Shown here: one piece after another, positions 36,295 through 46,638 of the stretch
Numbering within the stretch: position 1 is the stretch's first letter
Layout of the letters: each line of letters begins with the position of its first letter
DNA from: Marinospirillum insulare DSM 21763
GTDB taxonomy: Bacteria; Pseudomonadota; Gammaproteobacteria; Pseudomonadales; Halomonadaceae
NCBI RefSeq assembly: GCF_000686905.1
Contig: NZ_JMLW01000015.1
Span: 1-64,000 of the forward strand
DNA: 64,000 nt
Reading direction: 5' to 3'
Notes under the pieces: model-generated
Seen by the model: the letters and a program-made list of their open reading frames with translations, nothing else
Databases searched by the model: none
What the model was told of the DNA's origin: nothing
Position numbers and translations under genes: made by a program

Positions 36295-36319
36295 AAGATT
36301 CGCTAGAGAATCTATAATT

Positions 36320-36586
36320 TTAGCGACGTAGACCTAGACGCTTAATTAAGTCTGCATAGCGAGTTACATCTTTTTTCTTCAAGTAGTCTAGCAATTTACG
36401 ACGCTGACTAACTTTACGAATTAGACCACGACGGCTGTGGTGATCTTTCTTGTTGGTTTCAAAGTGCTTTTGTAGTGCAGTAATATCAAAAGTCAGTAGT
36501 GCTACCTGTACTTCAGGTGAGCCAGTATCTTTTGCATCACGAGCAAAATCTTTTACGATTTCTGCTTTACGTTCAGTTGTTAACAT
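36320..36586 (-). CDS. rpsO: 30S ribosomal protein S15
   Basis: Primary 16S rRNA-binding protein of the 30S platform. The 88-residue protein is the family's usual length and has [22 protein letters not shown] and [21 protein letters not shown]. The ATG at 36586 follows GGAG; longer in-frame extension to 36712 overlaps truB and is not real. It sits 67 bases after truB and 26 bases before the terminator that separates it from pnp. Confidence 0.97.
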   Translation of the reverse strand: MLTTERKAEIVKDFARDAKDTGSPEVQVALLTFDITALQKHFETNKKDHHSRRGLIRKVSQRRKLLDYLKKKDVTRYADLIKRLGLRR

Positions 36587-36653
36587 TTTAAAACTCCACA
36601 GTCGCTTAATAACAAGGGCAAAGCCGTGCGACGTTACAGCCTGCCTGAAAACT

Positions 36654-37595
36654 TTATTCTGCCTGGGCGGTACTTTGAATTTTAATGGGCTGGAGTAGCA
36701 AACCCGCTGCACTCTCCTGCACCTGACCTAAACCCAAAAAGTCTTTGCCTAAGGCATAAAGGCGCACATTTTGTCCGATAGTTAAGCTGGAGTCCAGCAA
36801 TTTTATTGCCTGACCATTTAATACCTGCGCTGCTTCAACTTCATTTAGTTGATGTAGAGCTAAGTGCTTTACTAGATAGTCGGTGGGTTTTAGCCAGGCT
36901 GCAACGGCAGCTTCACCTTCTGTTTCATGCAGATTAATTAAACTTTGCAAGGTGACTAGCTCGTTAGCCTTTACACTGCCAGAAACGGTACGCCGCAAAG
37001 CACTTAAATAACCACCACTGCCTAGTGCCTTGGCGATATCTTCACCTAACACACGAATGTAAGTTCCTTTAGAGCAGCTAACTTCTAGGGTTAGGCTGTC
37101 GGCTGTAAAACCCATTAACTGTAAATCAAAAATAGTAATGTCTCTGGGTGGGCGTTCTATGCTTTGACCAGCACGAGCTAACTCATACAGTTTTTTACCC
37201 TGAAATTTTAGGGCAGAATACATGGGGGGTATTTGTTGTTGCTTGCCTAAAAAACCTGATAAAACTTGTTCAATTTTTGCCTGAGTCATTTCTGGTAAGG
37301 GGAAGCGCTCAAGCACTTCACCTTCAGCATCGGCCGTATCTCTTATTTCACCTAACTGAATGGTGGTTAGATAAGTTTTATTAGCTTCTAAGCCATAGCT
37401 AGCAAACTTAGTTGCTTCACCAAAACACAGGGGCAACACGCCCGTTGCTAGCGGATCTAAGTTACCCGTATGCCCAGCTTTTTTAGCTTTTAGTAACCAC
37501 TTAACTTTTTGTAGCGCTTGGTTACTTGATAAACCTAGGGGCTTATCAAGCAGGAGAACACCATTAACAATTTTACGAGGAATCTTTTTTTGCAT
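36654..37595 (-). CDS. truB: tRNA pseudouridine-55 synthase
   Basis: Makes pseudouridine 55 in the T-loop of tRNAs. The 313-residue protein has the catalytic Asp in [15 protein letters not shown], the [18 protein letters not shown] motif, [10 protein letters not shown], and a C-terminal PUA-like domain. It starts 15 bases after rbfA in the infB-rbfA-truB-rpsO order common to nearly all gammaproteobacteria. Confidence 0.96.
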   Translation of the reverse strand: MQKKIPRKIVNGVLLLDKPLGLSSNQALQKVKWLLKAKKAGHTGNLDPLATGVLPLCFGEATKFASYGLEANKTYLTTIQLGEIRDTADAEGEVLERFPLPEMTQAKIEQVLSGFLGKQQQIPPMYSALKFQGKKLYELARAGQSIERPPRDITIFDLQLMGFTADSLTLEVSCSKGTYIRVLGEDIAKALGSGGYLSALRRTVSGSVKANELVTLQSLINLHETEGEAAVAAWLKPTDYLVKHLALHQLNEVEAAQVLNGQAIKLLDSSLTIGQNVRLYALGKDFLGLGQVQESAAGLLLQPIKIQSTAQAE

Positions 37596-37610
37596 AGCAG
37601 TATTTAAGGA

Positions 37611-38003
37611 TTATTCCTCATCTGAACCTTTAGCACGTTGAACGTCTTCATTCACTGCACGCTCAATTAAGCTGCTTAGGTACTGACCTCGAGCCACACT
37701 TTCATCATAGTGGAAGCGTAACTGTGGAATAACACGCAGCTTAATGCTTTGCCCAATACGTCCGCGTAAGAAACCTGCTGCGCTTTTCAGTATAGCTAGA
37801 TTATCTTGAACAACTTCTGGGTTGTCTTCCTTACCCAGTATGGTGACATAAACATCAGCATAGCCTAGGTCTTTGCTAACCTTTACACCGCTCACGGTAA
37901 TCATGGCATCAAGTCTTGGATCTTTAATTTCGCGTTGAATCATTACAGCTAATTCACGCTGCATTTGATCAGCAATACGGTCTAAACGACTAAATTCTTT
38001 CAT
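37611..38003 (-). CDS. rbfA: Ribosome-binding factor A
   Basis: Small KH-like protein that helps mature the 5' end of 16S rRNA in the 30S subunit, important in the cold. The 130-residue product has RIADQMQRELAVMIQREIKDPRL at the start and RVIPQLRFHYDESVARG, both typical. The last dozen residues are acidic. A terminator-like hairpin separates it from infB upstream. Confidence 0.95.
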   Translation of the reverse strand: MKEFSRLDRIADQMQRELAVMIQREIKDPRLDAMITVSGVKVSKDLGYADVYVTILGKEDNPEVVQDNLAILKSAAGFLRGRIGQSIKLRVIPQLRFHYDESVARGQYLSSLIERAVNEDVQRAKGSDEE

Positions 38004-38022
38004 AGCTGTCTTCCAATAAAAA

Positions 38023-38058
38023 CAGCCTCGATTCTGATAAATCAGAAAACCGAGGCTG
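38023..38058 (-). terminator. Hairpin between infB and rbfA
   Basis: On the minus strand CAGCCTCG (58 to 51 of the 380xx block) pairs with CGAGGCTG (38030-38023), with an inner CTGAT/ATCAG stem, followed by TTTTTATT. It looks like a Rho-independent terminator, but lies inside an operon, so partial read-through or mRNA processing is likely. Confidence 0.7.
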
Positions 38059-38085
38059 CTTAACGACTTTAGTTAACTCGCAGTA

Positions 38086-40725
38086 TTAGAGGCTACGCTC
38101 TACTCTGACCTTGTCAAAAACTTCGATTTTATCGCCAGCTTTAACGTCATTGTAGTTCTTAACCCCAATACCACATTCCATACCATTACGGACTTCAGCA
38201 GCATCATCTTTAAAGCGGCGTAGAGATTCTAACTCGCCTTCGTAGATAACCACGTTGTCACGTAAAACACGGATTTTCTTATTACGGTAAACGGTTCCTT
38301 CAACCACCATACAACCAGCTACTTGACCTAGTTTTGGTGAACGGAACACTTCACGAACTTCTGCAATACCAACAATGTCTTCGCGGTATTCAGGAGCCAG
38401 CTTGCCAGACATAGCCTGTTTAACCTGGTCTATCAGTTCGTAAATAACGCTGTAGTAGCGTAAATCTATTTCTTCACGCTCAATGATTGCTCTAGCTGAT
38501 GCATCTGCTCGCACATTAAAACCAAGCAGTATTGCATCGGATGCAAGCGCTAGGTTGGCATCGGTTTCAGTAATACCACCCACACCTGAAGAAACAACAT
38601 TCACTTTAACTTCGTCTGTTTCTAGGTCTTTTAATGAGCTAATAATGGCTTCAACTGTACCGCGCACATCTGACTTAAGAATAATGTTAACGCTGGCAAC
38701 TTCACCTGCTTCCAGGTGACCAAACACATTCTCTAGCTTAGCTTTTTGCTGACGTGCTAGCTTAACTTCTCGGTATTTACCTTGACGGAAGAGAGCAACT
38801 TCACGGGCTTTCTTCTCATCTTTAACAACCATAAACTCATCGCCAGCTTCAGGTGTTCCATCTAAGCCTAAAATTTCTACCGGAATGGATGGTCCAGCTG
38901 ATTCGGTTTGTTTACCGTTTTCATCAATTAAAGCACGTACACGACCATAGTTAAGACCGGCAAGAACGATATCGCCTTTACGCAAGGTACCGTTTTGTAC
39001 TAGCACAGTAGCAACTGGGCCTCGGCCACGGTCTAGACGTGATTCAACCACCACACCTTTACCCGGTGCTTCTGGTACTGCCGTCAGCTCTAGCATTTCT
39101 GACTGAAGTAAAACAGCTTCTAGCAGCTCTTCTAAGCCGGTACCTTTTTTGGCTGAAACGTGTACAAAAGGTGTATCGCCACCCCATTCTTCAGAAATAA
39201 CTTCGTGCTGAGATAGTTCATTACGAATACGTTCAGGATCTGCGGTTTCTTTATCTATTTTGTTTACAGCAACAACCAAAGGTACGCCAGCAGCTTTAGA
39301 ATGCTGAACGGCTTCTATTGTTTGTGGCATAACACCATCGTCTGCTGCAACTACTAGAATAACTACGTCGGTTGCCTTAGCACCGCGTGCACGCATAGCG
39401 GTAAAGGCTGCGTGTCCGGGTGTATCTAGGAAGGTAACCATATTTCCTGCTGAGGTTTCTACGTGGTAAGCACCAATATGCTGCGTAATACCACCTGCTT
39501 CAGCATCGGCTACACTGGCACGGCGTATGTAGTCTAGTAATGATGTTTTACCATGGTCAACGTGACCCATTACAGTAACAACGGGGGCACGGGTAATTTC
39601 CGTACCTTCGTAGCTAATTGTATCGATTACTTCGGTTTCTATAGCATTGTCTTTTTGCAGCTTGGGCTGGTGACCCATTTCTTCAACAACGATTGCTGCG
39701 GTATCTTGGTCTATTACTTGGTTAATGGTTGCCATAGCACCCATTTTAAACATGACCTTGATTACTTCAGAGCCTTTGACTGCCATACGGTCAGCTAGCT
39801 CTGCAACACTAATGCTTTCGGGAATAAGTACATCACGGGTTACAGGTGCGGTTGGCTTTTCAAAACCATGAGCACGCGCTGCACCACCAGAGGCACGACG
39901 ACCACCTTTACGTTTTTCGTCTTTATTACCACGACGGCTTAAACGGCGATCATCAAAATTGTCTTCGCGCTTGCCGCCTGTCTTTTTACCACCAGCTGAC
40001 TTACGGTTACCAGGCTTGGAGGTTTTAGGTTTATCATCGGCAGCTGCAACTTTAGTATTTTTTAACAAAGCTTCTTCTGGTTCCTCACGAGTGTCATCTT
40101 CAACACTGGTTACTACTGGATTAGATCGAGCTTTACGCGCTTGTTCAGCACGGCGCTTCTCATCTTGTTTACGACGCTCTTTATCTGCTTCTGCCTTTTT
40201 CTGGGCTTCTGCATCTAAAGCAGGTTCAGCGGCTTTAGCTTCTTGCTTAGCTTTACGCTGAGCTTCTTCTTCCGCTAAAGCTATACGTGCCGCTTCTTCT
40301 GCTTCACGGCGTGCTTTTTCATTGATTTTACGCTTTTCTTCAGCAGCAGCTTCTGCTTTTTGTAGCGCTTCTGCCTCAGCCGCTTTTTGAACAGCTTCTT
40401 GTTCTGCTTCTGCCGCTTTATCTGCTTGTTCTTCTACATCGCTACGCTTAACAAAAGTACGTTTTTTACGCACTTCTACATTCACGCTTTTACGACCATC
40501 TGTTTTTAACTTTTGAGTCGTTTTGCGTGTCATGGTTATACGCGTTGGCTCATCGCTACTGCCGCTTGCGCGCTTTAAAAACTCAAGCAGGGTATGTTTA
40601 TCTTGTTCAGATACTTTTTGCTCTTCGCTTTTATGGTCTAGACCTGCTTTTTTCATCTGATCAAGCAGACTATCAACAGGTCGGCCTATGGCTTCTGCAA
40701 ATTCTTTAACGGTATTCTCTGCCAC
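38086..40725 (-). CDS. infB: Translation initiation factor IF-2
   Basis: GTPase that brings initiator fMet-tRNA to the 30S subunit. The 879-residue protein has an N-terminal IF2_N domain, a long Glu/Lys/Ala-rich helical stretch (about 100-200), a second IF2_N domain (about 300-350), the G domain ([24 protein letters not shown]) and the C-terminal fMet-binding domains. The start is GTG at 40725, seven bases after AGGAG, as infB often does. It follows nusA by 32 bases. An initiator tRNA gene lies in the same block. Confidence 0.96.
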   Translation of the reverse strand: MAENTVKEFAEAIGRPVDSLLDQMKKAGLDHKSEEQKVSEQDKHTLLEFLKRASGSSDEPTRITMTRKTTQKLKTDGRKSVNVEVRKKRTFVKRSDVEEQADKAAEAEQEAVQKAAEAEALQKAEAAAEEKRKINEKARREAEEAARIALAEEEAQRKAKQEAKAAEPALDAEAQKKAEADKERRKQDEKRRAEQARKARSNPVVTSVEDDTREEPEEALLKNTKVAAADDKPKTSKPGNRKSAGGKKTGGKREDNFDDRRLSRRGNKDEKRKGGRRASGGAARAHGFEKPTAPVTRDVLIPESISVAELADRMAVKGSEVIKVMFKMGAMATINQVIDQDTAAIVVEEMGHQPKLQKDNAIETEVIDTISYEGTEITRAPVVTVMGHVDHGKTSLLDYIRRASVADAEAGGITQHIGAYHVETSAGNMVTFLDTPGHAAFTAMRARGAKATDVVILVVAADDGVMPQTIEAVQHSKAAGVPLVVAVNKIDKETADPERIRNELSQHEVISEEWGGDTPFVHVSAKKGTGLEELLEAVLLQSEMLELTAVPEAPGKGVVVESRLDRGRGPVATVLVQNGTLRKGDIVLAGLNYGRVRALIDENGKQTESAGPSIPVEILGLDGTPEAGDEFMVVKDEKKAREVALFRQGKYREVKLARQQKAKLENVFGHLEAGEVASVNIILKSDVRGTVEAIISSLKDLETDEVKVNVVSSGVGGITETDANLALASDAILLGFNVRADASARAIIEREEIDLRYYSVIYELIDQVKQAMSGKLAPEYREDIVGIAEVREVFRSPKLGQVAGCMVVEGTVYRNKKIRVLRDNVVIYEGELESLRRFKDDAAEVRNGMECGIGVKNYNDVKAGDKIEVFDKVRVERSL

Positions 40726-40757
40726 TATGTATCTCCTCTAACTACGACCTAGTACGC

Positions 40758-42245
40758 TCAAGCTTCATCTTCAAACCAGTGAGCGCGGGCCGCCATAATC
40801 ATTTTACCGGCACGCTCTTCGGTCATAGCCTCGATATCCATAAGGTCATCAATGGATTGTTCGGCAAGATCATCAAGGGTGGTTAGCCCTTTAAGTGCAA
40901 GTGCTGATGCTAAGGTACGATCCATGCCCTCAAGATTGAGCAGGGCTTCTTCTGGACTAGCAACTGCCAAAGCTTCTTCAGAGGCAATCTCTAAAGTCAG
41001 CAACTCATTCTTCGCACGACGGCGAAGCTCATTAACCAGGTCTTCATCTAAACCATCAATTTCTAGGAATTCTTCTAGTGGCACATAAGCCACTTCTTCC
41101 AAGCTTGTAAAACCTTCATCTACCAGCGTTCTAGCTAGGTCATCATCAATATCTAGGTGTTGAATAAAATATTGAATCAGCACGTCGGCTTCTTGCTCTT
41201 GCTTACCGCTAGCTTCTTGCTCTGTCATTACATTAAGGCGCCAACCGGTAAGGTCACGCGCCAGCTTAACATTTTGACCACCACGACCTATGGCTTGGGC
41301 TAGGTTATCTTCTGCTACGGCCACATCCATAGAGTGAGCATCTTCATCTACAATAATAGATGCAACTTCAGCAGGTGCCATGGCATTAATAACTAGCTGC
41401 GCAGGGTTGTCGTCCCACAAAACTATATCTACGCGTTCATTGCTTAGCTCGTTAGAAACGGCCTGTACGCGTGAACCACGCATACCTACACAAGCACCAA
41501 CTGGGTCTATACGACGGTCGTTAGTTTTAACTGCAATTTTAGCACGCGAACCTGGGTCACGTGCAGCACCACGAACTTCGATTAGCTGCTCTGAAATTTC
41601 TGGCACTTCAATTTTAAATAGTTCAACCAGCATTTCTGGGCAGGTACGAGAAAGCACTAGCTGTGGACCGCGGTTATTGGGGTTCACTTCTAGAAGAATG
41701 GCACGTACGCGATCATTCATACGGAACTTTTCGCCAGGTATCATTTCATGGCGAGAAAGGTAGGCTTCTGCATTGCCACCCAAATCAATTATTAAGCCAT
41801 CTCGGGTGGTTTTCTTAACAATGCCCGAAACAAGACCACCTTGCTGATCTAGGTATTGACGAACAACTTCAGCTCTTTCTGCTTCGCGTACTTTTTGAAC
41901 TATAACTTGCTTAGCAGTTTGTGCAGCAATACGCCCAAACTCAATGGAAGGTACTTTTTCTTCTTTAACATCACCAACGACTAAGTCTTCTTCTTTTGCT
42001 GCCGTTGCCGGTAGCTCAAATTCTGGCTCTGTAAAGTCTTCGTCATCAACGACTAACCAACGACGAAAGCTATCGTACTCACCGGTTTTACGGTCGATGC
42101 TGACTCGAATATCAACACCTTCTTCCATAAAGCGTTTTTTGGTTGCACTGGCTAGCGCAGCTTCTATTGCTTCAAATATGGTTTCTTTGGGAACGCCTTT
42201 TTCATTGGAGACGGCATCCACCACCAAAAGGATCTCTTTACTCAT
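40758..42245 (-). CDS. nusA: Transcription termination/antitermination protein NusA
   Basis: RNA polymerase-bound factor that controls pausing, termination and antitermination. The 495-residue protein has the NusA_N domain, an S1 domain (about 135-200), two KH domains ([10 protein letters not shown]-type [14 protein letters not shown] and [16 protein letters not shown]), and two acidic C-terminal repeats (about 365-490) that bind the polymerase alpha subunit. It begins 27 bases after rimP. Confidence 0.96.
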   Translation of the reverse strand: MSKEILLVVDAVSNEKGVPKETIFEAIEAALASATKKRFMEEGVDIRVSIDRKTGEYDSFRRWLVVDDEDFTEPEFELPATAAKEEDLVVGDVKEEKVPSIEFGRIAAQTAKQVIVQKVREAERAEVVRQYLDQQGGLVSGIVKKTTRDGLIIDLGGNAEAYLSRHEMIPGEKFRMNDRVRAILLEVNPNNRGPQLVLSRTCPEMLVELFKIEVPEISEQLIEVRGAARDPGSRAKIAVKTNDRRIDPVGACVGMRGSRVQAVSNELSNERVDIVLWDDNPAQLVINAMAPAEVASIIVDEDAHSMDVAVAEDNLAQAIGRGGQNVKLARDLTGWRLNVMTEQEASGKQEQEADVLIQYFIQHLDIDDDLARTLVDEGFTSLEEVAYVPLEEFLEIDGLDEDLVNELRRRAKNELLTLEIASEEALAVASPEEALLNLEGMDRTLASALALKGLTTLDDLAEQSIDDLMDIEAMTEERAGKMIMAARAHWFEDEA

Positions 42246-42272
42246 GCCTCAGCCTCTTAGAAACAGTCCTTG

Positions 42273-42743
42273 CTACTTATTTGGTTTTTCCAGGTCAGGT
42301 TTAACTCTTGCCTGGTCGATAGTTTCAAACGGAAAACAATACTCATCCTCGTCTACCTGAAGAATAACCTCATCTTCTTCTATACCTTTTAAAAGACCAG
42401 TAAATTTACGCTGACCTTCATAAGCAAGGCGTAATTTTAATTGTACTTGATGGCCTGAAAAACGCTGGTAGTGATCGAGCTTATAAAGTGGCCTATCCAT
42501 TCCTGGTGACGACACTTCTAGGTTGTACTCACTTTCGATGGGGTCTTCTACATCCATCAACGCACTAATTTGACGACTGACCTGCGCACAGTTTTCAACT
42601 GTAATACCCTGTTCACTTTCAATATATATTCGTAGCAGCGTATGTTGACCACGACCACTGAACTCTAGTCCCCAGAATTCAAATCCAAGAGACTGAACAA
42701 CCGGCTCTATTAGCTGTTCTAGTAGCTTATCTTTACTTGACAC
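42273..42743 (-). CDS. rimP: Ribosome maturation factor RimP
   Basis: Assists assembly of the 30S subunit. The 156-residue protein has an N-terminal domain with GFEFWGLEFSGRGQHTLLRIYIE and VENCAQVSRQISALMD, followed by YNLEVSSPGMDRPL and a C-terminal SH3-like domain. I chose the GTG at 42743, which lies eight bases after GGAG and gives the usual N-terminus; the longer frame to 42785 adds an unlikely segment. It heads the rimP-nusA-infB operon, downstream of the initiator tRNA. Confidence 0.93.
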   Translation of the reverse strand: MSSKDKLLEQLIEPVVQSLGFEFWGLEFSGRGQHTLLRIYIESEQGITVENCAQVSRQISALMDVEDPIESEYNLEVSSPGMDRPLYKLDHYQRFSGHQVQLKLRLAYEGQRKFTGLLKGIEEDEVILQVDEDEYCFPFETIDQARVKPDLEKPNK

Positions 42744-42854
42744 AGAAAAGGCTCCAGCTCTGCCTAGGCAGATCAGATGATCCAAGGCCGGAAAACTTCG
42801 GGGGGATAAGGCTGTACTGCGCCACCTGCGCGAAGATTTTTTCGACCTAACAAA

Positions 42855-42876
42855 AAGCCCCTTAAAAAAGGGGCTT
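42855..42876 (-). terminator. Terminator after the initiator tRNA gene
   Basis: AAGCCCCTT (42855-42863) and AAGGGGCTT (42868-42876) form a nine base-pair stem with a four-base loop. On the minus strand it is followed by TTTTTG. It lies 13 bases past the tRNA 3' end. Confidence 0.85.
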
Positions 42877-42888
42877 CTGATTAAATCT

Positions 42889-42965
<77 letters not shown>

Positions 42966-43047
42966 TCAGAGAAGGTGGAATTATAAGGGCTGACAAGTGT
43001 TAGGTCAACCACTAACTATAATTCCTTTTACATCTACTACTACAATT

Positions 43048-43134
43048 TGGTGCCGAAGGCGGGACTCGAACCCGCACAGGCTTTAGCCCACTACCACCTC
43101 AAGGTAGCGCGTCTACCAATTCCGCCACTTCGGC
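43048..43134 (-). tRNA. leuU: tRNA-Leu (anticodon GAG)
   Basis: An 87-base class II tRNA with a long variable arm and encoded CCA. The anticodon stem CTACC/GGTAG encloses TTGAGGT, giving anticodon GAG, which reads CUC and CUU. Acceptor GCCGAAG pairs with CTTCGGC. It lies between secG and the initiator tRNA, the position of leuU in E. coli. Confidence 0.96.
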
Positions 43135-43237
43135 CTAACTGTTCACACTAAATCTACTAACTACAACTTGTAAGGCGGCCAAATGATAGTGCCGCCCAAG
43201 CTACTTAGCAAGCCCTAAGCTAAAATAAACTTAGCGC

Positions 43238-43579
43238 TTACTCTGTTTGCGGATTTTCTATCACTTCATTGTCATCGAGTAGTGGTAAGCGCTCACGCTC
43301 AAACTCTTCAATGACTTCATCTGAAGGCATACCCAAGTCTGGTGAGTATTCTTGAGATGCTAAATAAGCCAAACCCATACTGGTAGCAAAGAAGCCAGCA
43401 GCTAACAGGCCAGTCATTTTACCCAAAAACCCAACCGGCCCTAAACTACCGAACACTGTATTGGATGCACCGCCACCAAAAGATGCGCCTGCTTCTGCAC
43501 CCTTACCTTGCTGCATAAGCACTAGTAAAATAACACCTAGGCCTAGCATTACATGAATTACTAAAATGATACTATGCAT
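43238..43579 (-). CDS. secG: Protein-export membrane protein SecG
   Basis: Small subunit of the SecYEG translocon. The 113-residue protein has two membrane helices (about 2-22 and 52-72) around the conserved loop LMQQGKGAEAGASFGGGASNTVFGS. The C-terminal 35 residues are acidic. It starts five bases after tpiA and is followed by tRNA-Leu, the order seen in E. coli and Pseudomonas. Confidence 0.95.
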   Translation of the reverse strand: MHSIILVIHVMLGLGVILLVLMQQGKGAEAGASFGGGASNTVFGSLGPVGFLGKMTGLLAAGFFATSMGLAYLASQEYSPDLGMPSDEVIEEFERERLPLLDDNEVIENPQTE

Positions 43580-43584
43580 CTTTA

Positions 43585-44331
43585 TTATTCCGCTGCTTTT
43601 CCGATTGCTAAAAACTGATCAGCATCTAGCGATGCTCCACCAATCAACCCGCCATCTATATCTGGCATTTTAAGTAATGACGCAGCATTATCAGGCTTCA
43701 TACTACCGCCATACAAGAACAACATTTTTTCTGCTAATGCTTTATCTACTTTTGCTACTAGCGAGCGTAGAAAGGCATGAACTTCTTGCGCCTGCTCGGG
43801 TGTTGCAGTTAAACCTGTACCTATAGCCCAAACTGGCTCGTAGGCTACAACCACTTTTTGTAATTGCGCCAAGGATAATTGCTTAACTAGGGGTGTTAAC
43901 TGTTGTGAAACCACCTGATTAGTTTCACCAGCTTCACGTTGCGCCAAGGTTTCTCCCACACAAATAACTGGGATAATGCCTGCTGCCAAAGCTCGTTTAG
44001 CCTTTTCTACAACCGATGCGTCAGTTTCTGAGTGATACTGGCGGCGTTCTGAGTGCCCAAGCAAAACATGGCTAACACCTAGATCTGCCAACATGGTGGC
44101 AGAAACTTCACCAGTGTAGGCACCATCTTCTGCTTGTGAACAATCTTGTGCCCCTACTCCAATATTACTCTCAGCTAAAATCTGTATTGCTTGTGACAAG
44201 TAAGGGTAGGGTGGAAAAACCAATAACTTGGCGCTAGGTGCTTGCTTACTAAGCATTTTTTCGAGCAGACTGGTTACCATCTGCTGACTAGCATGCATTT
44301 TCCAGTTGCCTGCTACCAATTTTTGTCGCAT
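43585..44331 (-). CDS. tpiA: Triosephosphate isomerase
   Basis: Interconverts dihydroxyacetone phosphate and glyceraldehyde 3-phosphate. The 248-residue barrel has the catalytic Lys in AGNWKMH, His in LLGHSERRQYH, and Glu in VVAYEPVWAIGTG, then the phosphate-gripper LYGGSMKPDN and GGLIGGASL. All residues needed are present. It lies 57 bases after glmM and is closely linked to secG. Confidence 0.96.
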   Translation of the reverse strand: MRQKLVAGNWKMHASQQMVTSLLEKMLSKQAPSAKLLVFPPYPYLSQAIQILAESNIGVGAQDCSQAEDGAYTGEVSATMLADLGVSHVLLGHSERRQYHSETDASVVEKAKRALAAGIIPVICVGETLAQREAGETNQVVSQQLTPLVKQLSLAQLQKVVVAYEPVWAIGTGLTATPEQAQEVHAFLRSLVAKVDKALAEKMLFLYGGSMKPDNAASLLKMPDIDGGLIGGASLDADQFLAIGKAAE

Positions 44332-44388
44332 TAATTCAGCCTATAAATAATTCAGGGGCATGGATTCTATTAAAAATCTGCTCTAAGC

Positions 44389-45729
44389 TCAACTAGCAAC
44401 ATCAGTAATCACTGCTGCTATCTCTTCTGCTAACGCCTGAACTTCTTCTTGTTCATCACCTTCCACCATAACCCTAAGTAATGGTTCAGTACCTGAAGGG
44501 CGCAATAAAATTCTACCGCGACCGTTCATACGAGCTTCAATATCTTTTATTTTAGCTTGCACTTGTGGATGGCGTATTAGTGCGTCTTTGTTGTCATCGG
44601 TACGAATATTAACCAGACTTTGCGGCATTTTTTTCATTCCTTGCAGTAAAACATCTACTTGGCCATCAGCTTCTTGAATGGCTTGCAAGACTTGCAATGC
44701 AGCAACAATACCGTCACCCGTTGATTGCACATGGCGGCAAACTAAGTGACCTGAGTTTTCGCCACCCACTAACCAGTTTTTCTTTTGTAGCTCGGCCATT
44801 ACATAACGGTCGCCCACTTTGGCACGTATAAAGGGAATTTCAGCTTCTGCTAAGGCTAACTCTAAGCCTAGGTTACTCATTTCCGTACCTACAATTCCGC
44901 CTTGTAACTGGTCTTTGCTTTGCAGGTTTTTGGCAAGAATATAAAGCAGATCATCGCCATCTAGCAGACGACCGGTGCGAGTGACCATTACTAGCCTGTC
45001 ACCATCACCATCGAAACCTATACCTAGATCTGCCCCTGTTTCTAGCACTCTATCTTGCAGAGCTCGTGGATTAGTAGAGCCATAGCCTTTGTTTATATTT
45101 AAGCCATCAGGCTGTGCACCAATCACATCTACACTGGCACCTAGCTCTCTAAAAACCTCAGGTGCAATGTGGTAGGTAGCACCGTGAGCACAATCCACGA
45201 CTAAGGTCATACCTTGCAAACTAGCATTAAAAGGCAAAGTGTTTTTGCAAAATTCGATATAACGTCCAGCGGCATCATTAATGCGTCTAGCTTTCCCTAG
45301 CAATGCTGGTGCAACTGTTTCGATGGGGTTTTCTAGCCAGGCTTCAATTTCTAGCTCTACCTCATCGGGTAGCTTTTCACCACTTCTTGAAAAGAACTTA
45401 ATGCCGTTATCTTCAAAAGAATTATGCGATGCACTAATAACTATGCCTGCATCGGCATGGAAGGTTTGGGTGAGATAGGCTATTCCAGGAGTAGGCATAG
45501 GGCCAAGCAAATAGACATCAACCCCAGCAGCAGATAAGCCTGCCTCTAATGCTGACTCAAACATATAACCAGATAAACGCGTGTCTTTACCGATTAAAAT
45601 ACGTTTTTTACCTTGTTTGGCAAACACCTTACCCGCTGCCCAACCTAGCTTTAGTACAAAATCTGGGGTAATTGGATGCTCACCCACACGCCCACGAATT
45701 CCATCTGTACCAAAATATTTTCTAGTCAT
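44389..45729 (-). CDS. glmM: Phosphoglucosamine mutase
   Basis: Converts glucosamine 6-phosphate to the 1-phosphate on the way to UDP-GlcNAc for peptidoglycan and lipopolysaccharide. The 446-residue protein has the phosphoserine loop [12 protein letters not shown] (HNPF is commoner), the metal site FDGDGDR, the sugar-binding GGENSGH, and the phosphate-binding RPSGTEP. I chose ATG 45729, behind GGA and giving [13 protein letters not shown], over the in-frame start at 45780 inside folP. It follows folP by 14 bases, as in most gammaproteobacteria. Confidence 0.96.
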   Translation of the reverse strand: MTRKYFGTDGIRGRVGEHPITPDFVLKLGWAAGKVFAKQGKKRILIGKDTRLSGYMFESALEAGLSAAGVDVYLLGPMPTPGIAYLTQTFHADAGIVISASHNSFEDNGIKFFSRSGEKLPDEVELEIEAWLENPIETVAPALLGKARRINDAAGRYIEFCKNTLPFNASLQGMTLVVDCAHGATYHIAPEVFRELGASVDVIGAQPDGLNINKGYGSTNPRALQDRVLETGADLGIGFDGDGDRLVMVTRTGRLLDGDDLLYILAKNLQSKDQLQGGIVGTEMSNLGLELALAEAEIPFIRAKVGDRYVMAELQKKNWLVGGENSGHLVCRHVQSTGDGIVAALQVLQAIQEADGQVDVLLQGMKKMPQSLVNIRTDDNKDALIRHPQVQAKIKDIEARMNGRGRILLRPSGTEPLLRVMVEGDEQEEVQALAEEIAAVITDVAS

Positions 45730-45743
45730 TATTAGTCCTGATT

Positions 45744-46580
45744 TTAAGTAAGGTTTAAAGCCTGCTCTGTTGCCTGCCAAACCTGCAAAGCATCCTTTAA
45801 GCCTGCAACTGAGTGAACGCGTAAAATTTTAGCACCCTGCTGCGCAGCTAACAAATGCGCACCAATACCTGCAGCATCTCTATCTAGTGCTGCCTTGCCA
45901 GTAATCTCACCCAGCATGCGCTTACGAGACATGCCAACCAATAAGGGTCTATTTAAACTGGTGAGTTTATTTAAGTTAGCCAGCAAGGCTAAATTGTGGG
46001 GTAGCAGTTTGGCAAATCCAAAACCTGGGTCGAGTAAAATCTTTTCTTCGGCTATACCTGCAGCAACACAAGCTTGCATTCGTTTAGCTAACCAGTTTTT
46101 TACTTCTGCAACCACATCCAAGTAATCAGTTTGCTGCTGCATAGATGAGGGTTCACCACGCATGTGCATAATACAAACAGGTAAGTTGGTTGCTTGAGCA
46201 GCTTCTAGCGCACCTTCACGAGTAAAAGAGCGCACATCATTCAACAAGTTAGCACCTAGCTTAGCCGCCTCCAGCATCAGCTTAGGGTTGCTGGTGTCGA
46301 TTGAGATCATCACTGCTGATTCTTTGCGCAAGCCTTCCAACACAGGTAAAACACGATCTAACTCTTCTTGCTCACCGACATCCTTAGCACCCGGACGGGT
46401 AGATTCACCACCCAAGTCTATAAAGCTAGCGCCTTCTGCTTCTAAATCTAAGGCTTGTTTAATTGCCAGATTAACTGAGGTGTAACGACCGCCATCGGAG
46501 AAAGAATCAGGCGTAACATTAACTATGCCCATTATTTGGGGCTGCTTTAGATCAACTAGTGGAAATATTTTAGAAAACAT
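45744..46580 (-). CDS. folP: Dihydropteroate synthase
   Basis: Joins p-aminobenzoate to the pterin in folate synthesis and is the sulfonamide target. The 278-residue barrel has [15 protein letters not shown], the D[10 protein letters not shown] loop, [14 protein letters not shown], and MSRKRMLG. It is followed 14 bases later by glmM and preceded by ftsH with a terminator between. Confidence 0.95.
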   Translation of the reverse strand: MFSKIFPLVDLKQPQIMGIVNVTPDSFSDGGRYTSVNLAIKQALDLEAEGASFIDLGGESTRPGAKDVGEQEELDRVLPVLEGLRKESAVMISIDTSNPKLMLEAAKLGANLLNDVRSFTREGALEAAQATNLPVCIMHMRGEPSSMQQQTDYLDVVAEVKNWLAKRMQACVAAGIAEEKILLDPGFGFAKLLPHNLALLANLNKLTSLNRPLLVGMSRKRMLGEITGKAALDRDAAGIGAHLLAAQQGAKILRVHSVAGLKDALQVWQATEQALNLT

Positions 46581-46597
46581 AACGTCTATTCAAAGAA

Positions 46598-46617
46598 AAC
46601 CCCGCCAAAGCGGGGTT
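46598..46617 (-). terminator. Terminator between ftsH and folP
   Basis: AACCCCGC (46598-46605) and GCGGGGTT (46610-46617) form an eight base-pair GC stem with a four-base loop. On the minus strand TTTTCTTTG follows. It ends ftsH transcription ahead of folP, perhaps incompletely. Confidence 0.85.
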
Positions 46618-46638
46618 AGAACTGAGCTTAGTGACCAA

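Noticed and set aside
36587-36712. 42-residue N-terminal extension of S15
   Set aside because: It overlaps truB, S15 is 88-89 residues in other bacteria, and a good GGAG site serves the ATG at 36586.
38483-40709. Several plus-strand reading frames across infB
   Set aside because: They are antisense to IF-2, low-complexity Ser/Ala/Leu-rich in a manner typical of reverse-strand shadows, and lack start signals.
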